From: CAIJXB01 sp964455905
GTDB taxonomy: Bacteria; Chlamydiota; Chlamydiia; Chlamydiales; Rhabdochlamydiaceae
Assembly: GCA_964455905.1 (NCBI GenBank)
Contig: CAYVYN010000008.1
Coordinates: forward strand, 21,741 to 85,740
Length of the DNA: 64,000 nt
Reading direction: 5' to 3'
Shown: piece after piece, positions 36,322 through 44,861 of the stretch
How the letters are laid out: each line of letters opens with the position of its first letter
Position numbering within the stretch: the first letter of the stretch is position 1
Position numbers and translations under genes: made by a program
The notes under the pieces: model-generated
Database searches by the model: none
Seen by the model: only the letters and a program-made list of their open reading frames with translations
What the model was told of the DNA's origin: nothing

Positions 36322-37764
36322 ATGGATAATGGAAGAATTGATGCGCTAAAGAAAGAAGCGTCTTTTTTAAATGATGTTTTAAACGATCATGAAATGAGTT
36401 TTTTTCGATTTGAGTCAACCAATAAACGCCGAGCTGAATTTTATATTAAGGCATTTCTCGAAAAAGCATCCCTTTATATGCAAAATTCGGAGCTGAGCCC
36501 GTTTTTAGAAAAACTTAGAAAAACATGTTTTTCAAATGGTCTTGGGGAGTCTAGTTCAAAAATTCAAAGGTTTGTAACTCCTATATTAAAACTTTCAGAT
36601 GACATCTTGAGTCTGATAGGAGTTTTTTTGTCCCATGAAGACCTCTATAAAATTAGCGTAACATCAAAGTCTATTTTGGCAAGGTTATCGGATACGGGAA
36701 AACTTATTAGGATCGCTAAAGGGGAGCCTGTCGAACATCTTCAGTTAACAGAAAAGTCTTTACTAGCGTTGCTAAGAAGAAACGATTCCATTAAAATACA
36801 ACAGTTGAATTTAGATCGTGTTCAGCTTACTGAGATTGGTGCATTATTAGAACTGTGTACTAAAATTCACACCTTATCAGCTAACTATTGTGATTTTAAT
36901 AGTTTTATGCCAGATCCACTTCCCTTTCACGCCAACATACAGGAGTTAAGTCTTCGCTGTGCTCAGATAGATGAGGATGGAGCTACAACTATTAGCAAAA
37001 TGCTAGGATTGACGCGACTGGATCTTTCTTGTAACCAAGTAGGCATTGAGGGGGCTAGGGCAATTGGGACAATGTCTAATTTGAAGAAGCTAGAGCTTAG
37101 CGATAATCAGATAGATGAGGATGGAGCTACAAGTATTAGCAAAATGCTAGGATTGACGCATCTAGGTCTTTGTAATAACAAAATAGGTGTTCAGGGCTCT
37201 ATAGCCATATGCGCAATGTCTAATTTGAAGAGCTTGGATCTTAGTCATAACCAGATATGCGATGAGGGAGCTAGGGCAATTGGGACAATGTCTAATTTGA
37301 AGAGTCTGAATCTTACAAGCGCCGGTATAGGCGTTGAAGGAGCTAGAGCTATCAGTAAAATGGTTAATTTGGAGAGCTTAAATCTTGAATGGAACAAGAT
37401 AGGTGATGAGGGTGTTAAAGCTATCAGCTTAATGGCTAATGTGAAGAATTTGGATCTAAGTCGTAATTTGATAGGCGTTATCGGTGCTCAAGCGATTAGC
37501 ATGATGTTTGGGCTGACTAGATTGAACCTTAACGGTAATAAAATAGGCGATGAGGGAGTTAGAGCAATCTCTAGGATGGGCAATGTGACGAACTTGGGGC
37601 TTCGGTATAACGCGATAAGCGCCGCAGGAGCTGGCTTTGTCGGGACAATGGCTAGTCTGAAGAGCTTGGATCTCCGATATAACGATATAAGCTTTCCTGT
37701 TTGGAAGCAACTTTCTAAAGATTTTGAGGCTAGGGGAGTTTTTTTTAGATGTAATAACAATTGA
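36322..37764 (+). CDS. F-box protein with GALA-type leucine-rich repeats (paralogue)
   Basis: The 480-residue product is a tandem paralogue of the preceding gene with the same layout: N-terminal module (KRRAEFYIKAFLEKASLYM), F-box at about 90-128 (KLSDDILSLIGVFLSHEDLYKISVTSK, the best F-box match in the window), linker with QQLNLDRVQLTEIGALLELC, ten 24-residue repeats at 207-446 (for example KSLNLTSAGIGVEGARAISKM) and a 34-residue cap. AAAAGGG lies five bases before the ATG. Some repeat units are almost identical in DNA sequence, showing recent internal duplication. The gene has its own 312-base upstream gap. A host SCF-adaptor role is inference from architecture. Confidence 0.83.
   Translation: MDNGRIDALKKEASFLNDVLNDHEMSFFRFESTNKRRAEFYIKAFLEKASLYMQNSELSPFLEKLRKTCFSNGLGESSSKIQRFVTPILKLSDDILSLIGVFLSHEDLYKISVTSKSILARLSDTGKLIRIAKGEPVEHLQLTEKSLLALLRRNDSIKIQQLNLDRVQLTEIGALLELCTKIHTLSANYCDFNSFMPDPLPFHANIQELSLRCAQIDEDGATTISKMLGLTRLDLSCNQVGIEGARAIGTMSNLKKLELSDNQIDEDGATSISKMLGLTHLGLCNNKIGVQGSIAICAMSNLKSLDLSHNQICDEGARAIGTMSNLKSLNLTSAGIGVEGARAISKMVNLESLNLEWNKIGDEGVKAISLMANVKNLDLSRNLIGVIGAQAISMMFGLTRLNLNGNKIGDEGVRAISRMGNVTNLGLRYNAISAAGAGFVGTMASLKSLDLRYNDISFPVWKQLSKDFEARGVFFRCNNN
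36940..37659 (+). repeat. Ten tandem 72-base LRR units with recent duplications
   Basis: Units are 72 bases each. A segment near 36966 recurs almost unchanged 144 bases later (near 37110), and a segment at 37054 (GCTAGGGCAATTGGGAC) recurs 216 bases later at 37270, so blocks of two and three units have been copied. Confidence 0.85.
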
Positions 37765-38182
37765 TTTGGATCTTATCAATCTTGAATGGATTGTAAGTAG
37801 GTAACATGCCGTGCTTATTATTCAATCCGCAAGGTGTGTACGTAAGCATTTGTAAGCAAAGTGTTTTTAAAGGTTTTTTTAGTCTGAGAAATTAGCAGGA
37901 AAATGGAAAAGGGTTAAAGAGAGCGATTTTTTTTATAAGGCTATCTTATTTTAGTTTTTTGAGAAGTTTTTACTTTGCTGTTTTTTAAAAAAACATTTGT
38001 CTTTCTTAAAATTCAGTTTAGCATTTAGTCGTTTTTCGATATTAAATTGAAGCTAAAAATAAAATATATTTCGTTAAATTGTTTTTGTTTAACAATTCAA
38101 ATGTTTTATTGTTCGTATTTTTTTGTTTGTTTTAAAAAATGATTTTTGCTATAATTTTTTTAAAAATTAAATAGAGAGTTGT
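37765..38182. other. AT-rich intergenic stretch, nothing coding seen
   Basis: These 418 bases lie between the second F-box/LRR gene and brnQ. Stops occur in all frames and no tRNA or other RNA gene is apparent. A possible long-range pairing (GGATTG near 37788 with CAATCC near 37824) could be part of a weak terminator. Confidence 0.5.
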
Positions 38183-39346
38183 ATGAAAAAACGATTTTTA
38201 GTTCTAAGTACCGGTTTTGCCCTGTTTTCTATGTTTTTTGGATCGGGTAATTTGGTATTTCCTCTTCTTGTAGGGCAGCAAAGCGGCGGACATTTTCTTC
38301 TTGGCGCTTTGGGAATCATTCTAACAGGAGTTTTAGTTCCTTTTTTAGGTTCTCTTGGGATTATGCTCTACGAAGGAAGTAGAAAGAATTTTTTCTCTTC
38401 TTTGGGTAGTATTGGAACTTTTATTTTTTCTTTAATCGCACTTTCTTTAATGGGCCCCTTTGGTGTGATGCCAAGGTGTCTAACGGTTGCTCATGGAGCT
38501 ATTCAAACGCTATTACCTTCTGCTTCTTTAGTTTTAACTAGTCTTATTTTTTGTGGGTTTATCTATTTGATGATAGTTAATAAAAACAAGGTCGTTCCTC
38601 TTCTTGGATCGGTCTTAACACCTCTTTTATTAGCAGCTATTGCAGCTATTGCTTTTTTTTCAGTAAGGGATAGTTCTTCTGTTTCTTTGGTAAAAGAGGC
38701 TTCGTTGCTTCATGGAACTGGAGGGTGGGATGCTTTTAAAAATGGATTTATTCAAGGGTATCAAACCTTAGATCTGCTTGCAGCTTTTTTCTTTTCTGCA
38801 TTTATTATAGATCATTTGAAGTCTGTAAAGACTCAGGATGTTTGTGGTTCTAAGCTTTTTTTGCGTTCAGCTTTAATAGGGGCTGGTATTTTATCAGGAG
38901 TATACCTTGTTTTAGTTCTTTTGGGTAGTCTTTATGCGCCTTTACTTCAGGGAGCTTTACCCCAGCAAATGCTCGGAAAAATTGCGATTAAATCATTGGG
39001 TTCTTTTGGTGCACCTGTTTTGTGTGTGCTTGTTGTTTTAGCTTGTTTTACAACAGCCATAGTTCTTGTTTCTTTATTCGCTGAATTTTTAAGAAAAGAA
39101 ATTTTCAAAGAAAAAATCGAGAGTAGGCTTTCTATTCTTATTACTCTGGGAATAGGTTTCTTGGTGTCTATATTAGGGTTTGGGGGCATAGCAAAAATTC
39201 TAGGTCCTGTTGTGGAAGTGATATATCCAGCTCTTATTGTTATGACAGTTGTGAATATTGGACATAAGTGTTGGGGGCTTAAAAATTCTCACTGGCCTAT
39301 CACTTTTACTCTTGCTGCAAAAATTGGACTTCTTCGTTTTATTTAG
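38183..39346 (+). CDS. brnQ: Branched-chain amino-acid transporter, LIVCS family
   Basis: The 387-residue membrane protein has about 11-12 helices and the LIVCS signature FALFSMFFGSGNLVFPLLVG near the N-terminus. It should import Leu, Ile and Val with sodium or protons. Chlamydia encodes a BrnQ homologue as well, in line with branched-chain amino-acid auxotrophy. AGAGAG lies a few bases before the ATG. trpS follows after 46 bases without a terminator, so the two are probably co-transcribed. Confidence 0.87.
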   Translation: MKKRFLVLSTGFALFSMFFGSGNLVFPLLVGQQSGGHFLLGALGIILTGVLVPFLGSLGIMLYEGSRKNFFSSLGSIGTFIFSLIALSLMGPFGVMPRCLTVAHGAIQTLLPSASLVLTSLIFCGFIYLMIVNKNKVVPLLGSVLTPLLLAAIAAIAFFSVRDSSSVSLVKEASLLHGTGGWDAFKNGFIQGYQTLDLLAAFFFSAFIIDHLKSVKTQDVCGSKLFLRSALIGAGILSGVYLVLVLLGSLYAPLLQGALPQQMLGKIAIKSLGSFGAPVLCVLVVLACFTTAIVLVSLFAEFLRKEIFKEKIESRLSILITLGIGFLVSILGFGGIAKILGPVVEVIYPALIVMTVVNIGHKCWGLKNSHWPITFTLAAKIGLLRFI

Positions 39347-39392
39347 ACTGTGGTAGCATAGAATCTAAAATAGACAAACAGAAGAAGAAGCT

Positions 39393-40391
39393 ATGAAAAA
39401 AAAAGTTATTTTGACAGGAGATAGACCCACAGGTTCGTTACATCTCGGACACTACGTTGGTTCTTTAAAAAATAGAGTGGAGCTACAAGACATTCATACG
39501 CAGTTTGTCATGATTGCTGATGCGCAGGCTCTTACCGATAATGCTGATAACCCAATGAAGGTTAGAGAGAATGTTTTAGAAGTTGCGTTAGATTATCTAG
39601 CGGTTGGTATATCCCCTTCTAAATCTACTCTTTTTATACAGTCTCTCATTCCAGAGCTTCCCGAAATGACTCTTTATTTTCTAAATCTAGTCACATGGAA
39701 TCGTTTAAAGCACAACCCTACTGTTAAACAAGAAATTAAACAGAAAGGATTTGAGGAAAGCGTTCCTGCTGGTTTTATGATTTACCCAATCAGTCAAGCT
39801 GCTGATATTACAGCTTTTAAAGCTGAGTTAGTACCAGTAGGAGAAGACCAGCTTCCTATGATTGAACAGACTAATGAAGTTGTTCGTCATTTTAATAGAA
39901 TTTATAAAAAGGAAGTTCTTGTCGAAGCTCAGGCTTTGATTCCTAAAGTAGGTAGATTGCCAGGGACTGATGGTCAAGCAAAAATGGGTAAATCTTTAGG
40001 GAATTGTATCTATTTAAAGGATTCGGCCACAGAAATTGCTCGTAAGGTAAAGGGGATGTACACAGATCCGAATCATCTTAGAGTTGAAGATCCAGGTACC
40101 GTAGAGGGGAATCCTGTTTTTACATATTTAGATGTATTTGATTCTGACAAAGATGCCTTAGAAGAGTTAAAAGCCCATTATAGAAGAGGGGGGCTGGGAG
40201 ATTCTGTCTTAAAAAAAAGGTTAAATGAAGTTTTACAAGCTTTTTTAGAGCCTATTAGAATAAGAAGAGAGGAATTTGCTAAAGATCCAGCCGAAGTTAT
40301 GCGTATTTTGTTAGCTGGATCTATCGATGCATCTAAGGTTGCTGCAGAGACCTTAAAAGAAATGAAAAAGGCAATGTGTTTAGACTATTAG
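39393..40391 (+). CDS. trpS: Tryptophanyl-tRNA synthetase
   Basis: The 332-residue class I aminoacyl-tRNA synthetase has the HIGH-equivalent GDRPTGSLHLGHYVGSLKN and the KMSKS-equivalent AKMGKSLGN, with GEDQLPMIEQTNEVVRHFN lining the Trp site. It charges tRNA-Trp. Length and motifs are those of the standard bacterial enzyme. It follows brnQ in one transcription unit and ends at a clear terminator. Confidence 0.95.
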   Translation: MKKKVILTGDRPTGSLHLGHYVGSLKNRVELQDIHTQFVMIADAQALTDNADNPMKVRENVLEVALDYLAVGISPSKSTLFIQSLIPELPEMTLYFLNLVTWNRLKHNPTVKQEIKQKGFEESVPAGFMIYPISQAADITAFKAELVPVGEDQLPMIEQTNEVVRHFNRIYKKEVLVEAQALIPKVGRLPGTDGQAKMGKSLGNCIYLKDSATEIARKVKGMYTDPNHLRVEDPGTVEGNPVFTYLDVFDSDKDALEELKAHYRRGGLGDSVLKKRLNEVLQAFLEPIRIRREEFAKDPAEVMRILLAGSIDASKVAAETLKEMKKAMCLDY

Positions 40392-40400
40392 ACATTTTTA

Positions 40401-40442
40401 ATAGAAATCCGATTTCTTGAAAAATCGGGTTTCTATTTTTTT
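40401..40442 (+). terminator. Terminator of trpS
   Basis: ATAGAAATCCGATTT (40401-40415) pairs with AAATCGGGTTTCTAT (40422-40436) with one G:T pair, and a T run follows. It abuts the stop codon of the convergent small gene. Confidence 0.8.
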
Positions 40443-40671
40443 ATACTTTTTTAAGAAAGCATGTTTTGAGTACAAGTGTGCTTTTTCCTTCCCTAGACTC
40501 GACTTCTTCTGATTCATCCGTAAGCCGAATATTTTTAAAAATTTTTCCTCTTTTTAATGTAAGAGAAGATTCTTTTCCTTTTAAATCTTTAATGACATGT
40601 ACAGAATCTCCATCATTAAGAATATTTCCATTACTGTCTTTTAGGGTCCATAGGGGTTTTCTGTGTTGCAT
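40441..40671 (-). CDS. PhnA/YjdM C-terminal domain protein
   Basis: The 76-residue product matches the C-terminal half of YjdM (formerly PhnA): DSNGNILNDGDSVHVIKDLKG, the SSLTLKRGKIFKNIRL core and the KTCFLKKV end follow YjdM almost residue by residue. The N-terminal zinc ribbon of the usual 110-residue protein is missing; instead it begins MQHRKPLWTL. The fold is a small SH3-like beta barrel of unknown function. No phosphonate genes are nearby. Confidence 0.75.
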   Translation of the reverse strand: MQHRKPLWTLKDSNGNILNDGDSVHVIKDLKGKESSLTLKRGKIFKNIRLTDESEEVESREGKSTLVLKTCFLKKV

Positions 40672-40718
40672 TTACTTGTTATAATTACGTTTTTCCACGT
40701 AAAACTAGCTTGGAATTT

Positions 40719-41438
40719 TTAAAATTGCAAAAACTCGTCGGGCACAGATAAGCCCTCTTTAAGAAGGGGTGAGGACTTTGAGATTTTTAATAGATCTGTT
40801 TGGCTTTTTCTGTGAAGTGACGATAAACCAAATTGTTTTATATTTTTTATGTGCTCTTTTGTTGGAAGGCCCTTATTTTGTGCAAATCCATATTCCGGGC
40901 AATTCGCATCAATCCCTTCCATAATGGCGTTTCTTGTTGCTTTAGCTAAAATATGAGCGCAGCCTATTGTAGAAGAAAACTGCTCACCTTTAAAAATTGC
41001 ACTAGATATGTTGGATCCAAAAGGACTAAAGGTGCCTTCTATAAGAAGGAATTCGGGGGTTTTTGAAAGAGATCTTACTAAATTTTCCATAGCAACAGAA
41101 ATAGCTTGTAATATACCAATTTCATCAATTGTTTCGGGTTCGATTACTTCTACACTATAGGATATTCCAGGTGTTAGCAAGATTTTTTGGTAGCAAGCTC
41201 TAAGTTGTGCATCTGTGAGAGTTTTAATGTTTTTTATTTCTGAAAACAAAAGACCATTAGAAGCTGTTACTATTGCCACAACGATAGGACCAGCTAAGCA
41301 AGTCGTGCCATCTAGTCCGATTCCGGCTATGTGTTTGATTCCTTTTTGTTTTGCTAAGTTCTCATGGTAGAAAAAATCTTGTTCCAACGAAGAGTAAAAA
41401 GAAAAAGTGGCCTGAGTAGGTTCTGTTGTTTGTGTCAA
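40719..41438 (-). CDS. RNase HII-like protein lacking all catalytic residues
   Basis: The 239-residue product aligns across its length with the true RNase HII in this window (55686): AGIGLDGTTCLAGPIVVA against AGVDEAGRGPLAGPLVVA, IDEIGILQA against IDELNILQA, IFKGEQFSSTIGCAHILAKATRN against IIKGDALSCSIGAASILAKVTRD, and CPEYGFAQNKGLPTKEH against WPEYGFSIHKGYPTKKH. All four acidic active-site positions are changed: Asp to Gly41, Glu to Leu42, Asp to Glu134 and Asp to Asn170. The frame is intact, so it is a maintained pseudoenzyme rather than debris. The start is TTG with AAGGATAT upstream; no ATG is available. It lies upstream of the YjdM-domain gene on the same strand. Confidence 0.78.
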   Translation of the reverse strand: MTQTTEPTQATFSFYSSLEQDFFYHENLAKQKGIKHIAGIGLDGTTCLAGPIVVAIVTASNGLLFSEIKNIKTLTDAQLRACYQKILLTPGISYSVEVIEPETIDEIGILQAISVAMENLVRSLSKTPEFLLIEGTFSPFGSNISSAIFKGEQFSSTIGCAHILAKATRNAIMEGIDANCPEYGFAQNKGLPTKEHIKNIKQFGLSSLHRKSQTDLLKISKSSPLLKEGLSVPDEFLQF

Positions 41439-41515
41439 AGATATATCCTTGTTACCTAGGAATGTAGCAAAATTAAGACAAAAGGTCCATCCTCTATTTT
41501 AAGGATCTTTCGAAT

Positions 41516-44368
41516 TTAATTTAATTTAAGAATATCTCGTAAAACATAAGGTAAAATCCCTCCGTGCTTATAGTATTCTAAATCATTGGCTGTATCAAGA
41601 CGACAGATAAGGGTTATCTGTTTAACTTGTTTTTTACCGCGTATTTCTAGGATGACTTTTTGATTAGGTTCTATATTGCTATCTAGGTTTAAAAGGGAAA
41701 ACTCTTCATCTCCCTTAATTTCAAGGGTATCTAGGCCTTCGCCTTCTTCAAATTGCAAGGGTAATACACCCATTCCAACTAGGTTACTCCGATGAATTCG
41801 TTCAAAGCTTTTCGCTACAACAACTTTTATTCCTAAAAGAGCTGTGCCTTTAGCTGCCCAGTCTCTAGAACTTCCCATGCCATAATCTTTTCCTGCAAAA
41901 AGAATCAAGGGGATACCTCTTTCAGCATAAATTTGACAGGCGTCAAAAATAGCCATTTCACTTTCTTCTGGAAATAGTTTTGTGAAGCCCCCCTCTGTTT
42001 TTACGAGTTGATTGCGTAGTCTGACATTGGCAAATGTTCCGCGTAACATAACATGATGATTTCCACGCCTACTTCCATAACTGTTGAAATCTTCTTCCTG
42101 AATTCCTTGAGAGGTTAAATAGCGCCCAGCGGGGGTATTTGGCTTAAAGGCTCCTGCTGGCGAAATGTGATCTGTTGTAATAGAGTCCCCAAAAAGAGCT
42201 ACTGCTCTCATTTTTTGGAGGGGCTTTGGTTTAGAGGGAGCTATTTCAAAGTTTTCAAAAAAGGGAGGTTTTTGAATATAAGTGCTGTTATTTTGCCAAG
42301 AGTAAGTAGCTCCTGTATTTGTTTGAATGGCATCCCAAAGAGGATTTCCAGAGGCGATGTTTTTATATCGTTTTTGAAATGTTTCAGGAGATAGAGCTTT
42401 GGCGATAGTCATTTCAATTTCTTCGTTTGTAGGCCAAATATCTTTTAAAAAAATAGGTTCTTCGTCAGGTCCGTATCCAATTGGTTCCTCAGCAAAATCG
42501 ATAGAAATTCGGCCTGCAAGAGCAAAAGCTACAACAAGTGGAGGCGACATAAGAAAGTTTGCTTTGACAGCCCCATGAATCCTTGCTTCAAAGTTTCTAT
42601 TACCGCTTAAGACACTTGCTGTAATGAGATCGTTTTCTCTGATAGCATTTTCGATGTTTTCATCTAAAGGTCCGCTATTGCCTATACAGGTAGTACAACC
42701 GTAAGCAACAAGTTGAAATCCAAGTTGGTCTAAAAATCTTTGAAGACCTGCTTTTTCGAGGTAATCTGTGACAACACGAGATCCAGGCGCTAGACTTGTT
42801 TTTACCTTACTGTTGACTTTTAACCCTTTTTCTACAGCTTTTTTAGCCAGAAGGCCTGCAGCAATCATTACATTGGGGTTGCTCGTATTAGTGCAACTGG
42901 TGATAGCCGCGATAACAATAGATCCGTGGTCGAGGATTATATCGTAATCTTTGTGTTGCGCATAGCCTGGATTGATTGTTCCATATGTAATAGGTCGGTT
43001 GGTCACCATTTCACTTTCGCTAAAAGAAAGCTCTGCTTTTTTATTTTCTAGTAAGGCAGTTCCTCCTGTAATATGAGGTTCTGCAACATGAAAATGGCCA
43101 GTAGAATGAACGCAGATTTTTTTAGAGGTTTCTTTTTCGTAGCCACCTTCTTTTAATGGAGATGTTAGAATTTTATGAAACGTAGGTTTGAGATCTGAAA
43201 GGTTTATTCTATCTTGCGGTCTTTTAGGGCCAGAAACAGAAGGGGTTATGGAGGCGCAATCGAGTTCTATGACACGAGAAAAATCTATTTCATTTTTTTT
43301 AGGAATACCAAAAAGATTTTGTTTTATTAAGTAATCTTTTATTGTTTTCAGCGAATCGCTCGAACGTCCTGTTAATTTAAGGTATTCGAGTGTTTTATCG
43401 TCCACAGGAAAAAAACCTATAGTAGCGCCGTACTCAGGGGCCATATTTCCTATTGTTGCTCTATCGGACACAGATAAGTTTGAAGCTCCTTCTCCAAAAA
43501 ATTCCACAAATTTTCCAACTACTTTTTCTTTGCGTAAAAGTTCTGTGATTCTTATTGTTAAATCTGTTGCAGTGATGCCTTCTTTCATTTTCCCTGTAAG
43601 GTGAACTCCGATAACTTCTGGCGTTTGAAAAAAGCAGGGCTGACCAAGCATAGCAGCTTCAGCTTCAATCCCTCCAACACCCCATCCTAGAACTCCTAAG
43701 CCACCAATCATAGTTGTGTGGGAGTCTGTTCCTACAACAGTATCTAGATAGAGTAATGTATAATCTTTTTCTTTTTTTTCTGTGACAACGGAGGCTATAT
43801 ATTCTAGGTTTATTTGGTGTACAATACCTATCCCGGGCGGAATCACTTTAAAAGTATTAAAAGCTTGCTCTCCCCAGTTTAAAAATTCGTATCTCTCTTG
43901 ATTTCTTTGAAATTCAAGTTCTAAATTAAATAAAAAAGCGTCGCTTTTACCTGACCGATCTACTTGTACAGAATGATCTATTACAAGGTCTACGGGAACT
44001 ATAGGTTCAATGTATTTTGGATCTTTTCCTTGTTTTTGAGCCGCATCCCTCATTGCTGCAAGATCAACTAAAAGAGGAACCCCTGTAAAATCTTGTAAAA
44101 TCACTCTAGAAACTACAAATGGAACATCTTTGTCATCAGGTGATTTAGGGTTCCAGTTAGATAGTCGAATAATATCACTTTCTGTAACTTTTTTTTCGTC
44201 ACAATTTCTAAGAAGAGATTCTAATATAATTCGTATTGATATAGGAAGCCTTGAAAGAGATTTATTAAGGGCTTTTTCTAACTTAGGTAGTGAGTAGTAA
44301 AACGTGGAGGAGGCTTCTGGAAATGGAGCTAGAGTATCAAAAGGGTTGGGTAACGATTTGTTATTCAT
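41516..44368 (-). CDS. acnA: Aconitate hydratase A
   Basis: The 950-residue enzyme isomerises citrate to isocitrate through a 4Fe-4S cluster. It has the AcnA/IRP layout: VVGTDSHTTMIGGLGVLGWGVGGIEAE, the cluster cysteines in ITSCTNTSNPNVM and YGCTTCIGNSGPL, and the C-terminal swivel domain with GDSITTDHISPAG and the active-site YGMGSSRDWAAKG. It is about 50 residues longer than E. coli AcnA, with extra sequence around residues 380-450. Together with gltA and mdh in this window it indicates a TCA cycle that starts from citrate, unlike in Chlamydiaceae. It is followed on the same strand by the RNase HII-like gene after 77 bases. Confidence 0.93.
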   Translation of the reverse strand: MNNKSLPNPFDTLAPFPEASSTFYYSLPKLEKALNKSLSRLPISIRIILESLLRNCDEKKVTESDIIRLSNWNPKSPDDKDVPFVVSRVILQDFTGVPLLVDLAAMRDAAQKQGKDPKYIEPIVPVDLVIDHSVQVDRSGKSDAFLFNLELEFQRNQERYEFLNWGEQAFNTFKVIPPGIGIVHQINLEYIASVVTEKKEKDYTLLYLDTVVGTDSHTTMIGGLGVLGWGVGGIEAEAAMLGQPCFFQTPEVIGVHLTGKMKEGITATDLTIRITELLRKEKVVGKFVEFFGEGASNLSVSDRATIGNMAPEYGATIGFFPVDDKTLEYLKLTGRSSDSLKTIKDYLIKQNLFGIPKKNEIDFSRVIELDCASITPSVSGPKRPQDRINLSDLKPTFHKILTSPLKEGGYEKETSKKICVHSTGHFHVAEPHITGGTALLENKKAELSFSESEMVTNRPITYGTINPGYAQHKDYDIILDHGSIVIAAITSCTNTSNPNVMIAAGLLAKKAVEKGLKVNSKVKTSLAPGSRVVTDYLEKAGLQRFLDQLGFQLVAYGCTTCIGNSGPLDENIENAIRENDLITASVLSGNRNFEARIHGAVKANFLMSPPLVVAFALAGRISIDFAEEPIGYGPDEEPIFLKDIWPTNEEIEMTIAKALSPETFQKRYKNIASGNPLWDAIQTNTGATYSWQNNSTYIQKPPFFENFEIAPSKPKPLQKMRAVALFGDSITTDHISPAGAFKPNTPAGRYLTSQGIQEEDFNSYGSRRGNHHVMLRGTFANVRLRNQLVKTEGGFTKLFPEESEMAIFDACQIYAERGIPLILFAGKDYGMGSSRDWAAKGTALLGIKVVVAKSFERIHRSNLVGMGVLPLQFEEGEGLDTLEIKGDEEFSLLNLDSNIEPNQKVILEIRGKKQVKQITLICRLDTANDLEYYKHGGILPYVLRDILKLN

Positions 44369-44385
44369 AAAGGAGCTCTTTGTGT

Positions 44386-44757
44386 TTATTTTTTTTTGTT
44401 TTCCTCTTCGATTTCTTCATTCATGTCTTCTTCGATTTCAGGTTCAGAAGAAAGAGGTCCTTCTAAAAAGTCTCTACAGAGAATGTATATTCCACCGATA
44501 ATAAAAAGAACAGGAAGAACAATTTCCCATTGAACGTCAAAAGCTACAGTAACAAAGCCTCCGATAAATACAAAAAGAGTGATCCCGAAATCGTAATTTC
44601 GCCCCCTAAGGTATTGTTTTAAAGCTAAAGGTATTCCAACTGCTAGTAAAATCCCAGGCCACCACATTCTAGAGTAGGAAAGAGCAGCTAAGCCAACAAG
44701 AAATACTAAAAAACTAAACAGTTTTGCTTTTTTTTTGCAGACGATCTGGTTTGGCAT
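44386..44757 (-). CDS. Small membrane protein of unknown function
   Basis: The 123-residue protein has four hydrophobic segments (about 14-30, 32-45, 58-72 and 78-93) and a very acidic C-terminal tail (EPEIEEDMNEEIEEENKKK). TAAGGAG lies four bases before the ATG, so the start is secure. It is the gene before acnA, 17 bases apart, and probably shares its transcript. I recognise no family beyond general resemblance to short multi-pass membrane proteins. Confidence 0.7.
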   Translation of the reverse strand: MPNQIVCKKKAKLFSFLVFLVGLAALSYSRMWWPGILLAVGIPLALKQYLRGRNYDFGITLFVFIGGFVTVAFDVQWEIVLPVLFIIGGIYILCRDFLEGPLSSEPEIEEDMNEEIEEENKKK

Positions 44758-44861
44758 GATACTCCTTATAAGAATTGTTTAAACTTTTTCATACGCATTT
44801 ATGGCTTTTTAAGCAAGACCCTAAATGCGCGATCTAAAATAAATTTTATTATTCTATTGGA

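Noticed and set aside
36940..37659. CRISPR-like tandem repeats
   Set aside because: The repeats are contiguous 72-base in-frame coding units without spacers, encoding LRRs.
37765..38182. Possible small RNA or tRNA in the gap before brnQ
   Set aside because: No cloverleaf, no conserved TPsiC-like GGTTCGA sequence and only weak stems were found.
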